Shown here: in pieces, positions 44,126-54,218 of the stretch
Layout of the letters: the number at the start of each line of letters is the position of its first letter
How positions within the stretch are numbered: position 1 is the stretch's first letter
NCBI RefSeq assembly: GCF_000340965.1
Contig: NZ_ANAY01000007.1
Coordinates: 62,001 to 126,000, forward strand
Length of the DNA: 64,000 nt
Origin: Nocardiopsis kunsanensis DSM 44524
GTDB lineage: Bacteria > Actinomycetota > Actinomycetes > Streptosporangiales > Streptosporangiaceae
Direction of reading: 5' to 3'
The notes under the pieces: model-generated
The model's input: only the letters and a program-made list of their open reading frames with translations
Told to the model about the DNA's origin: nothing
Databases searched by the model: none
Position numbers and translations under genes: made by a program

Positions 44126-45553
44126 GTGCCCACACACCCCGCCCCACCGCGCACCCTGCCCGCCCCGCGCCCCCGGATCGGGCTCCTCGGCATCATGCAG
44201 CCCCTCTACGACACCATGCTCCCCGGCATCACCGACCACCAGGCCGCCTACGCCCGACAGGTCGCCGACGCCCTCTCCGACACCGCCGACTGGACCGTCG
44301 CCCCGCCCGTACGCGGGCGCGAGGAGGCCGAACGGGCCGTGTGCGAGTTCGAGAACGCCGACCTGGACGGCGTCCTCGTCGTCATGCTCACCTACGGCCC
44401 TTCCCTGCGCGTCACCGGGGCCCTGACCAGCACCAGGCTTCCCCTGGCCCTGGCCAACACCCAGCCCGATCCCTCCGTGACGCCCGCGTGGGACATGGCC
44501 GACATGACCTACAACCAGGGCATCCACGGTGCACAGGACACCGCCAACGCCCTCGTGCGGGCCGACCGGCCCTTCGAAGTGATCAGCGGTGATTGGCAGA
44601 GCCGGGAGTTCGCAGGGCGCGTCGACCGGTGGGCCCGCGCCGCCAGGGCCGCCACCGGCCTGCGCCGCCTCAGGGTCGGTGTGTTCGGGTACCCCATGAA
44701 CGGCATGGGCGACGCCCGCGTCGACGAGACCGCCCTGCTGCGCTCCCTCGGCCCCGAGGTCGAGGTCATCGCCCCGGGCACACTGCACCGAACAACCCTC
44801 GACCTGGACGAGAAGGACGTCACCGACCTCATGGCCTGGGAGGACGCCACCTTCGACGTCGACCCCCGTCTCTCGCACGGCGAACGCGAGGACCACGCCC
44901 GCATGCAGCTGGGCATCGAACGGCTCCTGGCCGAACGCGGCTGCCACGCCTATTCCACTCACTTCGACGCCATCGGGGAGGACGGCCGCTTCGCCCGCCT
45001 GCCCATGGCCGCCGCCTCCACCCTCATGGCCCAGGGCTACGGCTTCGCCGGTGAGGGCGACGTCCTGGCCGCCACTGTCGTCCGTGCAGGTCACATCCTC
45101 ATCGGCGACGCGCACTTCACCGAGATGTACGCCATGGACTTTCCCTCCGACTCGATCCTCATGAGCCACATGGGGGAGGGCAACTGGCGTGTGGCACGCG
45201 AGGACGAACCCCCGCAGCTGATCAAACGCACCCTCGACATCGGAGGTCTCGACGACCCGCCCACCATCGTCTTCCGCTATCGGACCGGACCGGCCACCCT
45301 CGCCTCCCTGGTCGCCCTCGGCGGCGAACGGTTCCGCCTGGTCGTCTCCGAGGGGGAAGTGATCGATGCCCCGCCCCTGCCGTCCCTGGAAATGCCCTAC
45401 GGCCAGTTCCGCCCCGACACCGGGGTCCACGCATGCACCGAGGCCTGGCTGCGCGCCGGCGGCACCCACCACATGGCCATGACCACCGGACACCGGGCCG
45501 ACGACTGGCAGGCCCTGTGCGCCCTCACCGGCATCGAGTACGTCCGGGTCTGA
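44126..45553 (+). CDS. araA: L-arabinose isomerase
   Basis: This 475-residue AraA-family isomerase converts L-arabinose to L-ribulose. Family features are [13 protein letters not shown], the [20 protein letters not shown]...[10 protein letters not shown] segment with a metal Glu, [10 protein letters not shown] with a metal His, and the C-terminal TTGHRADDW with the last His. It is about 25 residues shorter than E. coli AraA and diverged, so identity is supported strongly by the araB-araD context. The GTG at 44126 has GAGG 6 nt upstream; a GTG at 44114 overlapping the araD stop is an alternative. Confidence 0.88.
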   Translation: MPTHPAPPRTLPAPRPRIGLLGIMQPLYDTMLPGITDHQAAYARQVADALSDTADWTVAPPVRGREEAERAVCEFENADLDGVLVVMLTYGPSLRVTGALTSTRLPLALANTQPDPSVTPAWDMADMTYNQGIHGAQDTANALVRADRPFEVISGDWQSREFAGRVDRWARAARAATGLRRLRVGVFGYPMNGMGDARVDETALLRSLGPEVEVIAPGTLHRTTLDLDEKDVTDLMAWEDATFDVDPRLSHGEREDHARMQLGIERLLAERGCHAYSTHFDAIGEDGRFARLPMAAASTLMAQGYGFAGEGDVLAATVVRAGHILIGDAHFTEMYAMDFPSDSILMSHMGEGNWRVAREDEPPQLIKRTLDIGGLDDPPTIVFRYRTGPATLASLVALGGERFRLVVSEGEVIDAPPLPSLEMPYGQFRPDTGVHACTEAWLRAGGTHHMAMTTGHRADDWQALCALTGIEYVRV

Positions 45554-45588
45554 GCCCGGCCACCGCCCCCCGACGAGAGGACCCCCTC

Positions 45589-46695
45589 ATGTCACGCCAC
45601 CGCCACAACCGCACACGCGTCACCGCGCCGGCCGCCGTCGCCACCCTGTCCCTGCTGCTCACCGCATGCGGCGGTGTCGGCGACGCGGCACGACCCGACG
45701 GCGAGAACGGCGTCGTCGGCATCTCCATGCCGACACAGTCCTGGGAACGCTGGGTCAACGACGGCGCCCACATGGTCGACGGCTTCGAGGAACACGGTTA
45801 CGGCACCGACCTGCAGTTCGCCGAGGACGTCGTCGAGGACCAGCTCGCCCAGGTCGAGAACATGATCACCCGCGGCGCCGACGTACTCGTCATCGCCGCC
45901 GTCGACGGCAGCGCTCTCGGCGACGTCCTCGACATGGCCGCGGACAACGACATCCCCGTCATCGCCTACGACCGCCTCATCATGGAGAACCCGAACGTCG
46001 ACTACTACGCGACCTTCGACAACCACCGGGTCGGTGTCCTCCAAGGGGAATACATCGTGGAGGCCCTCGACCTGGAGAACGAGGACGGCCCCTTCCACAT
46101 CGAGCTCTTCGGCGGCGCCCCCGACGACAACAACTCCTACTTCTTCAACGACGGAGCCATGGAGGTCCTGCAGCCCTACATCGACGACGGGACCCTGGAG
46201 GTGAGCAGCGGCCAGACCTCCATGGAACAGATCGCCACCGAGCGCTGGGACGGCGCCGTAGCACAGTCCCGCATGGACAACCTCCTCAGCGCCAACTACT
46301 CCGACCAGGACGTCGACGCCGTCCTCTCACCCTTCGACGGCATCAGCCTCGGCGTCATCGAGTCCCTGCGCGCGGTCGGCTACGGCACCGAGGAACAGCC
46401 GTTCCCCGTGGTCACCGGGCAGGACGCCGAGATCCCGTCGGTGCGCTCCATCATCGCGGGGGAACAGACACAGACCGTCTTCAAGGACACCCGCGCACTC
46501 GCCGACCAGACCGTCGACATGGTCGGCGCCGTCGTCGAGGGCGAGGAAGTACCGGTCAACGACACCGAGAGCTACGACAACGGCACACGGGTCGTTCCCG
46601 CCTACCTCCTGGAACCGGTCTCGGTCGATGCCGAGAACTACGAGGAGGTCCTCGTCGAGAGCGGCTACTACGAGGAGTCCGAGCTCGATGGTTGA
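45589..46695 (+). CDS. sugar-binding lipoprotein of an ABC transporter (ChvE type)
   Basis: The 368-residue extracellular lipoprotein has a signal peptide ending in the lipobox LLTACGG, so it is anchored at Cys27 or close by. Its periplasmic-binding fold of the ribose/xylose/ChvE class starts [21 protein letters not shown]. The hinge-side [14 protein letters not shown], the PVIAYDRLI segment and [15 protein letters not shown] follow. The ligand is presumably L-arabinose from context, though ChvE proteins bind several sugars. GAGAGGA precedes the ATG at 45589, 35 bp after araA. Confidence 0.9.
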   Translation: MSRHRHNRTRVTAPAAVATLSLLLTACGGVGDAARPDGENGVVGISMPTQSWERWVNDGAHMVDGFEEHGYGTDLQFAEDVVEDQLAQVENMITRGADVLVIAAVDGSALGDVLDMAADNDIPVIAYDRLIMENPNVDYYATFDNHRVGVLQGEYIVEALDLENEDGPFHIELFGGAPDDNNSYFFNDGAMEVLQPYIDDGTLEVSSGQTSMEQIATERWDGAVAQSRMDNLLSANYSDQDVDAVLSPFDGISLGVIESLRAVGYGTEEQPFPVVTGQDAEIPSVRSIIAGEQTQTVFKDTRALADQTVDMVGAVVEGEEVPVNDTESYDNGTRVVPAYLLEPVSVDAENYEEVLVESGYYEESELDG

Positions 46696-48268
46696 ACCTC
46701 ACCGAGCCCGACCGGGCGGGACCGCCCCGCTCCTGCTCATGCGCGACATCTGCAAGGAGTTCCCCGGGGTGCGCGCCCTCGACGGTGTGTCCCTGTCCGT
46801 GCGCGCCGGCACCGTGCACGCCGTCATGGGGGAGAACGGAGCCGGCAAGTCCACCCTCATGAAAGTGCTCAGCGGGGTGCACCCGGCCGGTTCCTACACC
46901 GGCGAGATCCACGTCGGCGGGGAACCGGCCGCCTTCACCGGGGTCGCCGACAGCGAACGCGCCGGGATCGCCATCATCCACCAGGAACTCGCGCTCGTCC
47001 CGCACCTGACGGTCAGCGAGAACGTGTTCCTGGGCAACGAACGCGCCCGCCGCGGGGTGATCGACTGGTACGACACCCACGCCCGGGCACGGGCCCTGCT
47101 GGAACGGGTGGGCCTGGACGAGGACCCCACGACCACCGTTTCCGCGCTCAGCGTCGGCGCCCAACAGCTCGTGGAGATCGCCAAGGCCCTGGCCAAACGC
47201 GTGCGGGTGCTCATCCTCGACGAACCCACGTCCGCGCTCAACGAGGCCGAGAGCGCCCGGCTGCTCGGCCTGCTCACCGAACTACGGGACCAGGGTGTGG
47301 CCTGCATCCTCATCTCACACAAACTCGGCGAGGTCATGCAGGTCAGCGACGAGATCACCGTGCTGCGCGACGGCCGCACCGTCGAGACGGTCCCCGTCGA
47401 ACGCGCCCCCGACGGCACACCCTCCGTCGAGGAGGACCGCATCATCCGCGGCATGGTCGGACGCGAACTCGACCAGCGCTACCCCGACCGGACCGGCACC
47501 ATCGGCGAGGTCCGGTTCGAGGTCCGTGACTGGACCGTCGACCACCCCGCCCAGGCGGGACGGCGCATGGTCGACGGCGCCGGCCTGACCGTACGCGGCG
47601 GCGAGGTCGTGGGCCTGGCGGGTCTCATGGGCGCCGGTCGTACGGAACTGGCCATGAGCCTCTTCGGCCGCTCCTACGGCCGCCGGGTGAGTGGGGGTGT
47701 GTACAAGGACGGCCGCGAGATCGACACCTCCACCGTGGCCCGGGCCGTGGCCGAAGGGCTCGCCTACGTCCCCGAGGACCGCAAGGGCCTGGGCCTGGTC
47801 CTCGACGACGACGTGCGCCACAACACCTCCCTGGCCGCTCTCGGCCGCATCTCCACCCGCGGGGTCCTCGACCCCGGCCGGGAGGCGGTCGAGACACGGG
47901 AGACCACCGACGACATGCGTCTGCGCAGCCACGGTCCCACCCAGGTGGTGCGCACCCTCAGCGGAGGGAACCAGCAGAAGGTCGTGCTCGGCAAGTGGAT
48001 GTTCACCCGGCCCGACCTGTTGATCCTCGACGAACCCACCCGTGGCATCGACGTCGGGGCCAAGTACGAGATCTACCTCATCGTGCGCGGGCTCGCCGAG
48101 GCGGGCGCCTGTGTCCTGCTCATCTCCTCCGAACTGCCCGAGGTACTCGGCATGAGCGACCGCGTCTACACGATGTGCGAGGGCCGCATCACCGGAGAAG
48201 TACCCGGTGAGGCGGCCGACCAGGAGACCCTCATGAGACTGATGACCGGAACGGGGGAAACCGCGTGA
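46688..48268 (+). CDS. sugar ABC transporter ATP-binding protein (GguA/XylG type)
   Basis: This 526-residue ATPase has two nucleotide-binding domains in tandem. The first has Walker [10 protein letters not shown], signature [15 protein letters not shown] and Walker [12 protein letters not shown]. The second, from about residue 285, has a degenerate Walker A ([10 protein letters not shown]), signature [14 protein letters not shown] and Walker [15 protein letters not shown]. This asymmetry is normal for sugar importers of this class. The ATG at 46688 overlaps the end of the binding-protein gene by 8 nt, with GAGGAG upstream. The final codons overlap the permease GTG. Confidence 0.92.
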   Translation: MVEPHRARPGGTAPLLLMRDICKEFPGVRALDGVSLSVRAGTVHAVMGENGAGKSTLMKVLSGVHPAGSYTGEIHVGGEPAAFTGVADSERAGIAIIHQELALVPHLTVSENVFLGNERARRGVIDWYDTHARARALLERVGLDEDPTTTVSALSVGAQQLVEIAKALAKRVRVLILDEPTSALNEAESARLLGLLTELRDQGVACILISHKLGEVMQVSDEITVLRDGRTVETVPVERAPDGTPSVEEDRIIRGMVGRELDQRYPDRTGTIGEVRFEVRDWTVDHPAQAGRRMVDGAGLTVRGGEVVGLAGLMGAGRTELAMSLFGRSYGRRVSGGVYKDGREIDTSTVARAVAEGLAYVPEDRKGLGLVLDDDVRHNTSLAALGRISTRGVLDPGREAVETRETTDDMRLRSHGPTQVVRTLSGGNQQKVVLGKWMFTRPDLLILDEPTRGIDVGAKYEIYLIVRGLAEAGACVLLISSELPEVLGMSDRVYTMCEGRITGEVPGEAADQETLMRLMTGTGETA

Positions 48269-49527
48269 ACCCCTTCACACGCCTGTCCCGCCTTCCCGCT
48301 GCCGCGGGCAACCTGATCCGCGACAACGCGCGCCAGTACGGAATGGTCATCGCCCTGGTGGTGATCGTGGTGCTGTTCGAGATCCTGACCGGCGGACTGC
48401 TTCTCACCCCGCTCAACATCACCAACCTGATCATGCAGAACTCCTACATCCTGATCCTCGCGATCGGGATGATGCTGGTCATCATCACCGGACACATCGA
48501 CCTGTCCGTCGGGTCGGTCGTGGCCTTCACCGGCGCTGTCTCGGCGGTGATGCTGACCTCCTGGGGCCTGCCGACCCCGGTCGTGGTGCCCCTGGCCCTG
48601 CTCGTCGGTGCGCTCATCGGCGCCTGGCAGGGGTTCTGGGTCGCCTACGTGCGGGTGCCCGCCTTCATCGTCACCCTGGCGGGGATGCTCGTCTTCCGCG
48701 GGGCGACCCTGGCAGTGCTGGGAGGGGAGTCCATCGCCCCGCTCCCGGAGTCCTTGCGCACCATGGCCAGCGGTTTCCTTCCCGGTCCCGAGGCCCTGGG
48801 GCTGCACCTGCCCACGCTCGCGCTCGGCGCGGCCGGCGCGGCCGCGCTCGTGTGGATCCAGTGGCGGCAACGTGCCCGCTCGCGCCGCCACGGTCTGCCG
48901 ACCACACCCGTGGCCGCGGCCGTGGGTGTATCGGCCGCCCACGTCGTGGTGATCATGGTCTTCGCCCACGTGCTCGCGGGTTACAACGGTCTGCCCCTGG
49001 TCGGGCTCGTACTCCTCGCCCTCATCGTCGGGTACGCGTTCCTCATGCGCTCGACCACCACCGGGCGCCGTGTCTACGCGGTCGGCGGCAGCGAACAGGC
49101 CGCCGCCCTGTCCGGGATCGCCACGCAGCGCACCACGTTCTGGGTCTTCGTCAACATGGGAGCACTCTCCGCCCTGGCGGGACTGGTCTTCACGGCCCGG
49201 CTCAACTCCGCCACCCCAGGGGCCGGCACCATGTTCGAGCTCGACGCGATCGCCGCGGCCTTCATCGGCGGGGCGTCCGCCGGGGGAGGCGTGGGCACCG
49301 TCGTGGGAGCCGTCATCGGCGCCCTGGTCATGGGCGTACTCAACAACGGCATGTCCCTCATCGGTCTCGGCGTGGACTGGCAGCAACTCATCAAGGGACT
49401 GGTGCTGCTTCTGGCAGTCGCCTTCGACGTCCACAACAAGCGCCGAGCGCACTCGGCCGGCGCCACCGTGGCTTCCACGAAGCGCCGGTGGGGGAGAGAC
49501 CGCTCACCGGAACGTTCCCGGGAATGA
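48265..49527 (+). CDS. sugar ABC transporter permease (GguB/XylH type)
   Basis: This 420-residue permease of the branched monosaccharide group has about 10-12 hydrophobic segments. Family features include ILAIGMMLVIITGHIDLSVGSVVAF near residue 70 and YAVGGSEQAAALSGI near residue 275, with the coupling-type GGASAGGGVGTVVGA near residue 335. The extra length between helices (an Arg-rich loop near residues 195-215) is typical for XylH/GguB. The GTG at 48265 overlaps the ATPase stop (GTGA). It is the last gene of the arabinose operon; dnaG begins 90 bp later. Confidence 0.92.
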   Translation: MNPFTRLSRLPAAAGNLIRDNARQYGMVIALVVIVVLFEILTGGLLLTPLNITNLIMQNSYILILAIGMMLVIITGHIDLSVGSVVAFTGAVSAVMLTSWGLPTPVVVPLALLVGALIGAWQGFWVAYVRVPAFIVTLAGMLVFRGATLAVLGGESIAPLPESLRTMASGFLPGPEALGLHLPTLALGAAGAAALVWIQWRQRARSRRHGLPTTPVAAAVGVSAAHVVVIMVFAHVLAGYNGLPLVGLVLLALIVGYAFLMRSTTTGRRVYAVGGSEQAAALSGIATQRTTFWVFVNMGALSALAGLVFTARLNSATPGAGTMFELDAIAAAFIGGASAGGGVGTVVGAVIGALVMGVLNNGMSLIGLGVDWQQLIKGLVLLLAVAFDVHNKRRAHSAGATVASTKRRWGRDRSPERSRE

Positions 49528-49617
49528 CCTCGGCTCGGCGCAGCCGCAGGGGTGCCGCCCGGCCGTCGGGAACGGGCGGGCGGCACGAGCGTCCTCCGGG
49601 AGAACTACCCTGAGACC

Positions 49618-51507
49618 GTGGCCGGAAGGATCAAGGACGAAGACATCGCACTGGTGCGTGAGCGCGCCCCCATCGCCGACGTGGTCGGTGAGTACCTCCA
49701 GTTGCGCAACGCGGGGGGCGGATCGCTCAAGGGGCTGTGCCCCTTCCACGACGAGAAGTCGCCCTCCTTCAACGTCACCCCTTCCAAAAACCTCTGGTAC
49801 TGCTTCGGTTGTTCCGAAGGCGGGGACGTCATCTCCTTCGTGCAGCAGATCGACAGCCTCAGCTTCACCGAGGCCGTCGAATCACTGGCTCGCCAGAGCG
49901 GCATCCAGCTGCGTTACGAGTCCTCCGAGGGACGCAGCACCCGGCGCGACGAGAACAAGCGGCAACGGCTACTGGATGCACACAAGGCGGCCGCCGAGTT
50001 CTACGCCCACCACCTCTTCCGCTCGGCCGAGGGCGTCGTCGCACGGCGTTTCCTCGACGACCGCGGGTTCGCGGGGTCCCACGCCGAACACTTCGGACTC
50101 GGCTACGCCCCTCCCGGCTGGGAGAACCTGGTCGGCCACCTGCGCCGCAAGGGTTTCAGCGACCAGGAACTCGTGGAGGGCGGACTCGCCAGCCAGGGGC
50201 GGCGCGGGGCCTACGACCGGTTCCGCAACCGGGTGCTCTGGCCCATCAGGGAGGTCACCGGCGAGGTCGTCGGCTTCGGCGCGCGCAAACTGAACCCCGA
50301 CGAGGACGGTCCCAAGTACCTCAACTCCCCGGAGAGCCCCATCTTCCACAAGGGGCGCATCCTCTACGGGCTCGACCTCGCCAAGCGCCACATCTCCCGC
50401 GAGGGCAAGGCGATCGTCGTCGAGGGTTACACCGACGTGATGGCCTGCCATCTGGCGGGGGAGAACACCGCGATCGCCACCTGCGGGACCTCCTTCGGCG
50501 AGGACCACGTCAAGATCCTGCGCCGGATGCTCCTGGGCCGCTCCAACCAGGGCGGCAAGGTCGTCTTCACCTTCGACGGCGACAAGGCGGGCCAGAAGGC
50601 CGCGGCCCGTGCGTTCTCCGAGGAGCACGCCTTCTCCTCGGAGACGTACGTGGCCATCCAGCCCGACGGGCTCGACCCCGGCGACCTCTGGCTGCAACAG
50701 GGGGCGCGGTCGATCACCGACCTGGTCGAGAACGCCGTGCCCATGTACGAGTTCAAGATCAAGGACGTCATCGACAACTACGACCTCGAGACCCCTGAGA
50801 GCCGCATGGCCGCGCTCGAGGCGGCGGCCCCCGTCGTCGCGAGCATCCGGAACGAAGGGGTGCGCAGGGGCTGGGGAAAGAACCTCGACCGCTGGATCGG
50901 CCTCATGGACGAGGGCTACGTCCTGCAGCGTGTCAACCAGCACATGCGTCGCCGCGGACCCGGGAACGACCGGGACCGGGCACGCCGCCCGGTGCACGTA
51001 CCGGAGGCCGACGAGCGGGCCCCCTACAACCCCGACGACCCGTCGGTCCAGCGCGAACGCCAGGCCTTCAAACTGGTCCTGAAGTACCCGAACCTGGCCC
51101 ACGGCTTCGACCGGTTCACCGAGGAGGACTTCACCGTCCCCCAGCACCGCGAGCTCCTGGGCCTCATCGAACGGCACGGCGGTGTCGGGGCCGCCGCCCA
51201 GGACCCCCAGGGGTGGATCCACCGGTTGCGCGACGGTGCGCCCGGCGATGCGCAGCGCAAGCTCCTCGAGAACCTGACGGCCGAACCCCTGGAGTTCTAC
51301 GGAGAACTCGACGACCATTCAGCGCGGCAAATTCTCGGCACAATCAGGACCCATTCCATCAACCGGCGTGAAGTAAACCTGAAATCGAAGCTCGCCCGTA
51401 TCGACGCGGTTGCCCAGCCCGAGGAGCACAACCGCGTTTTCGCGGAGCTTCTCGCCCTTGGCCAGCAGAAACGCAGTTTGCAGGAGGAGTTGGCCGCAGG
51501 GGGGTAG
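49618..51507 (+). CDS. dnaG: DNA primase
   Basis: This 629-residue bacterial primase lays RNA primers at the fork. The N-terminal CHC2 zinc finger is GLCPFHDEKSPSFNV...LWYCFGC (residues about 38-62). The TOPRIM core has IVVEGYTDVMACHLAG and FTFDGDKAGQKAA. The C-terminal helicase-binding region is from about 480. The GTG at 49618 is preferred: the protein begins AGRIKDEDIALVRERAP as in relatives, and TACCCT ends 6 nt before it, so it is likely leaderless. Its usual neighbours dgt and the sigma factor flank it, with dgt displaced by the inserted block. Confidence 0.95.
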   Translation: MAGRIKDEDIALVRERAPIADVVGEYLQLRNAGGGSLKGLCPFHDEKSPSFNVTPSKNLWYCFGCSEGGDVISFVQQIDSLSFTEAVESLARQSGIQLRYESSEGRSTRRDENKRQRLLDAHKAAAEFYAHHLFRSAEGVVARRFLDDRGFAGSHAEHFGLGYAPPGWENLVGHLRRKGFSDQELVEGGLASQGRRGAYDRFRNRVLWPIREVTGEVVGFGARKLNPDEDGPKYLNSPESPIFHKGRILYGLDLAKRHISREGKAIVVEGYTDVMACHLAGENTAIATCGTSFGEDHVKILRRMLLGRSNQGGKVVFTFDGDKAGQKAAARAFSEEHAFSSETYVAIQPDGLDPGDLWLQQGARSITDLVENAVPMYEFKIKDVIDNYDLETPESRMAALEAAAPVVASIRNEGVRRGWGKNLDRWIGLMDEGYVLQRVNQHMRRRGPGNDRDRARRPVHVPEADERAPYNPDDPSVQRERQAFKLVLKYPNLAHGFDRFTEEDFTVPQHRELLGLIERHGGVGAAAQDPQGWIHRLRDGAPGDAQRKLLENLTAEPLEFYGELDDHSARQILGTIRTHSINRREVNLKSKLARIDAVAQPEEHNRVFAELLALGQQKRSLQEELAAGG

Positions 51508-51566
51508 CGCGAAGGTGACAATAATGAGCCTCCCTTTTTCGGGGTGGTTCCGGGCATAATGTAGGT

Positions 51567-52694
<1,128 letters not shown>

Positions 52695-52820
52695 GCCCGG
52701 GAGCGGGGCCGGGAACGTACGAGGACCCTCCCGGGTTCCCGCGCGGGCCGATCGTCCTCATGTGGCCGACGCGGGCAGGACGCAGGACGCCCGACGGCTT
52801 CTACCCCTACGGTCGTGAGG

Positions 52821-54146
52821 GTGAACGCCACCCCTCAGCCGCCCCGGCCGCCCCGTGCGGGACGGCGGACCCTCCTCGCCCTGGGCGCGGCCGCCGCCGC
52901 GGTCCTGCTGATCACCGGGTACCTGCTCCTCAACGACGACCGCGAACCCGAGCGCCTCGGGTACTTCGCCGATTGGAACGTCGCCAACCGGGACTTCACC
53001 GTCAAGGACCTCGAGGACAACGGCGCCGCAGAACACCTGACCCGCCTCATGTGGGCGTTCGGCGACATCAGCCCCGAAGGCACGTGCCATGTTCCCGAGG
53101 ACAACCACGACCAGCCCTGGGAGCTCTACCAGCGCCGCTACGAGGCCGGCGAGAGTGTGGACGGACAGGCCGACACCTACGAACAGGGCCTCGCCGGGAG
53201 CCTGAACCAGCTGCGCCTGCTGCGCGAACGCCACCCGCACCTGGGGGCGAGCCTGTCCCTGGGCGGGTGGAACTGGTCCACGCACTTCTCCGACGCCGCC
53301 CGCACCCCCGACTCGCGCGCGGCCTTCGTCTCCTCGTGCCTGGACCTGTGGCTGCGCGGCGACCTGCCCGAGTACGGGGACGAACCCCAGGGCGGGCCCG
53401 GAGTGGCACGCGGGGTCTTCGACGGCATCGACCTGGACTGGGAATGGCCGGGCGGGCAGGGGCACGAGGACAACGTCGTACACCCCGACGACGCCGCGAA
53501 CTTCACGCTGCTGGTGGCCGAGTTCCGCGAGCAGCTCGACGGACTCTCCGCGCAGACCGGGCGGGACTACACACTCTCGGTGTCGCTGCCGGCGGGGGAG
53601 GAGCACTCCCAGGCCTACGACGGTGAGCTCTTCGACCTGATCGACTTCGCCACGGTCCAGGGGTACGACTTCTCCGGCCCCTGGAGCGCAACCACCGGGT
53701 TCCACTCCAACCTGTACGCGCCCGAACACGCCCCGGACGCCAACAGCGCCGACGCCGCCGTGCGGCGCTACCTGGACATGGGCGCCGACCCCGGGAGCCT
53801 GGTCCTGGGCCTGCCCGCGTTCGGCCGCGGCTGGCAGGGGGTCGAGCAGGCCGGCGCCGGGCCGGGACAACAGGCGGAGGGCCCGGCCGCGGACGCCTAC
53901 GACGGCCCCACCGAGGCCTTCTCCGAACTCGAGGAACTGGACGGGCGGAGCCGCTTCGACGAGGAGGCCGGCGCCTATTGGGTCCACGACGGTGACGAGT
54001 GGTGGACCTACGACAACACGGACGTGGTCGCCCTCAAGGGCGAGTACGTGCGCGAGGAGGACCTGGGCGGCCTCATGGTCTGGAGCCTGGACATGGACCC
54101 CGGGGGCGAGCTCGTCCGCACCATGGACGAATCCCTGCGCGACTGA
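52821..54146 (+). CDS. GH18-family glycoside hydrolase, membrane-anchored or secreted
   Basis: The 441-residue protein has an N-terminal hydrophobic segment (LLALGAAAAAVLLITGYLLL) and a GH18 barrel starting RLGYFADWNVANRDF. The SLSLGGWNWS strand and the catalytic DGIDLDWEWPG are intact, with Glu as proton donor. Later come VQGYDFSGPW, LVLGLPAFGRGW and a chitinase-insertion-like stretch. Function is probably chitin or related GlcNAc polymer hydrolysis. A GTG at 52821 is chosen, as TACGGT ends 7 nt before it (leaderless); a GTG at 52815 is also in frame. Confidence 0.85.
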   Translation: MNATPQPPRPPRAGRRTLLALGAAAAAVLLITGYLLLNDDREPERLGYFADWNVANRDFTVKDLEDNGAAEHLTRLMWAFGDISPEGTCHVPEDNHDQPWELYQRRYEAGESVDGQADTYEQGLAGSLNQLRLLRERHPHLGASLSLGGWNWSTHFSDAARTPDSRAAFVSSCLDLWLRGDLPEYGDEPQGGPGVARGVFDGIDLDWEWPGGQGHEDNVVHPDDAANFTLLVAEFREQLDGLSAQTGRDYTLSVSLPAGEEHSQAYDGELFDLIDFATVQGYDFSGPWSATTGFHSNLYAPEHAPDANSADAAVRRYLDMGADPGSLVLGLPAFGRGWQGVEQAGAGPGQQAEGPAADAYDGPTEAFSELEELDGRSRFDEEAGAYWVHDGDEWWTYDNTDVVALKGEYVREEDLGGLMVWSLDMDPGGELVRTMDESLRD

Positions 54147-54218
54147 CCCGCCAGGCGCCCCGGATGCGGGGCGCGGCGGGGTTGCGGCGCCCTGACCACG
54201 CCCGTCACGCTGTGGACC

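Noticed and set aside
38689..49617. the inserted block as an integrative element
   Set aside because: No integrase, transposase or relaxase is present, and flanking direct repeats spanning the block were not found; only interrupted synteny is supported.
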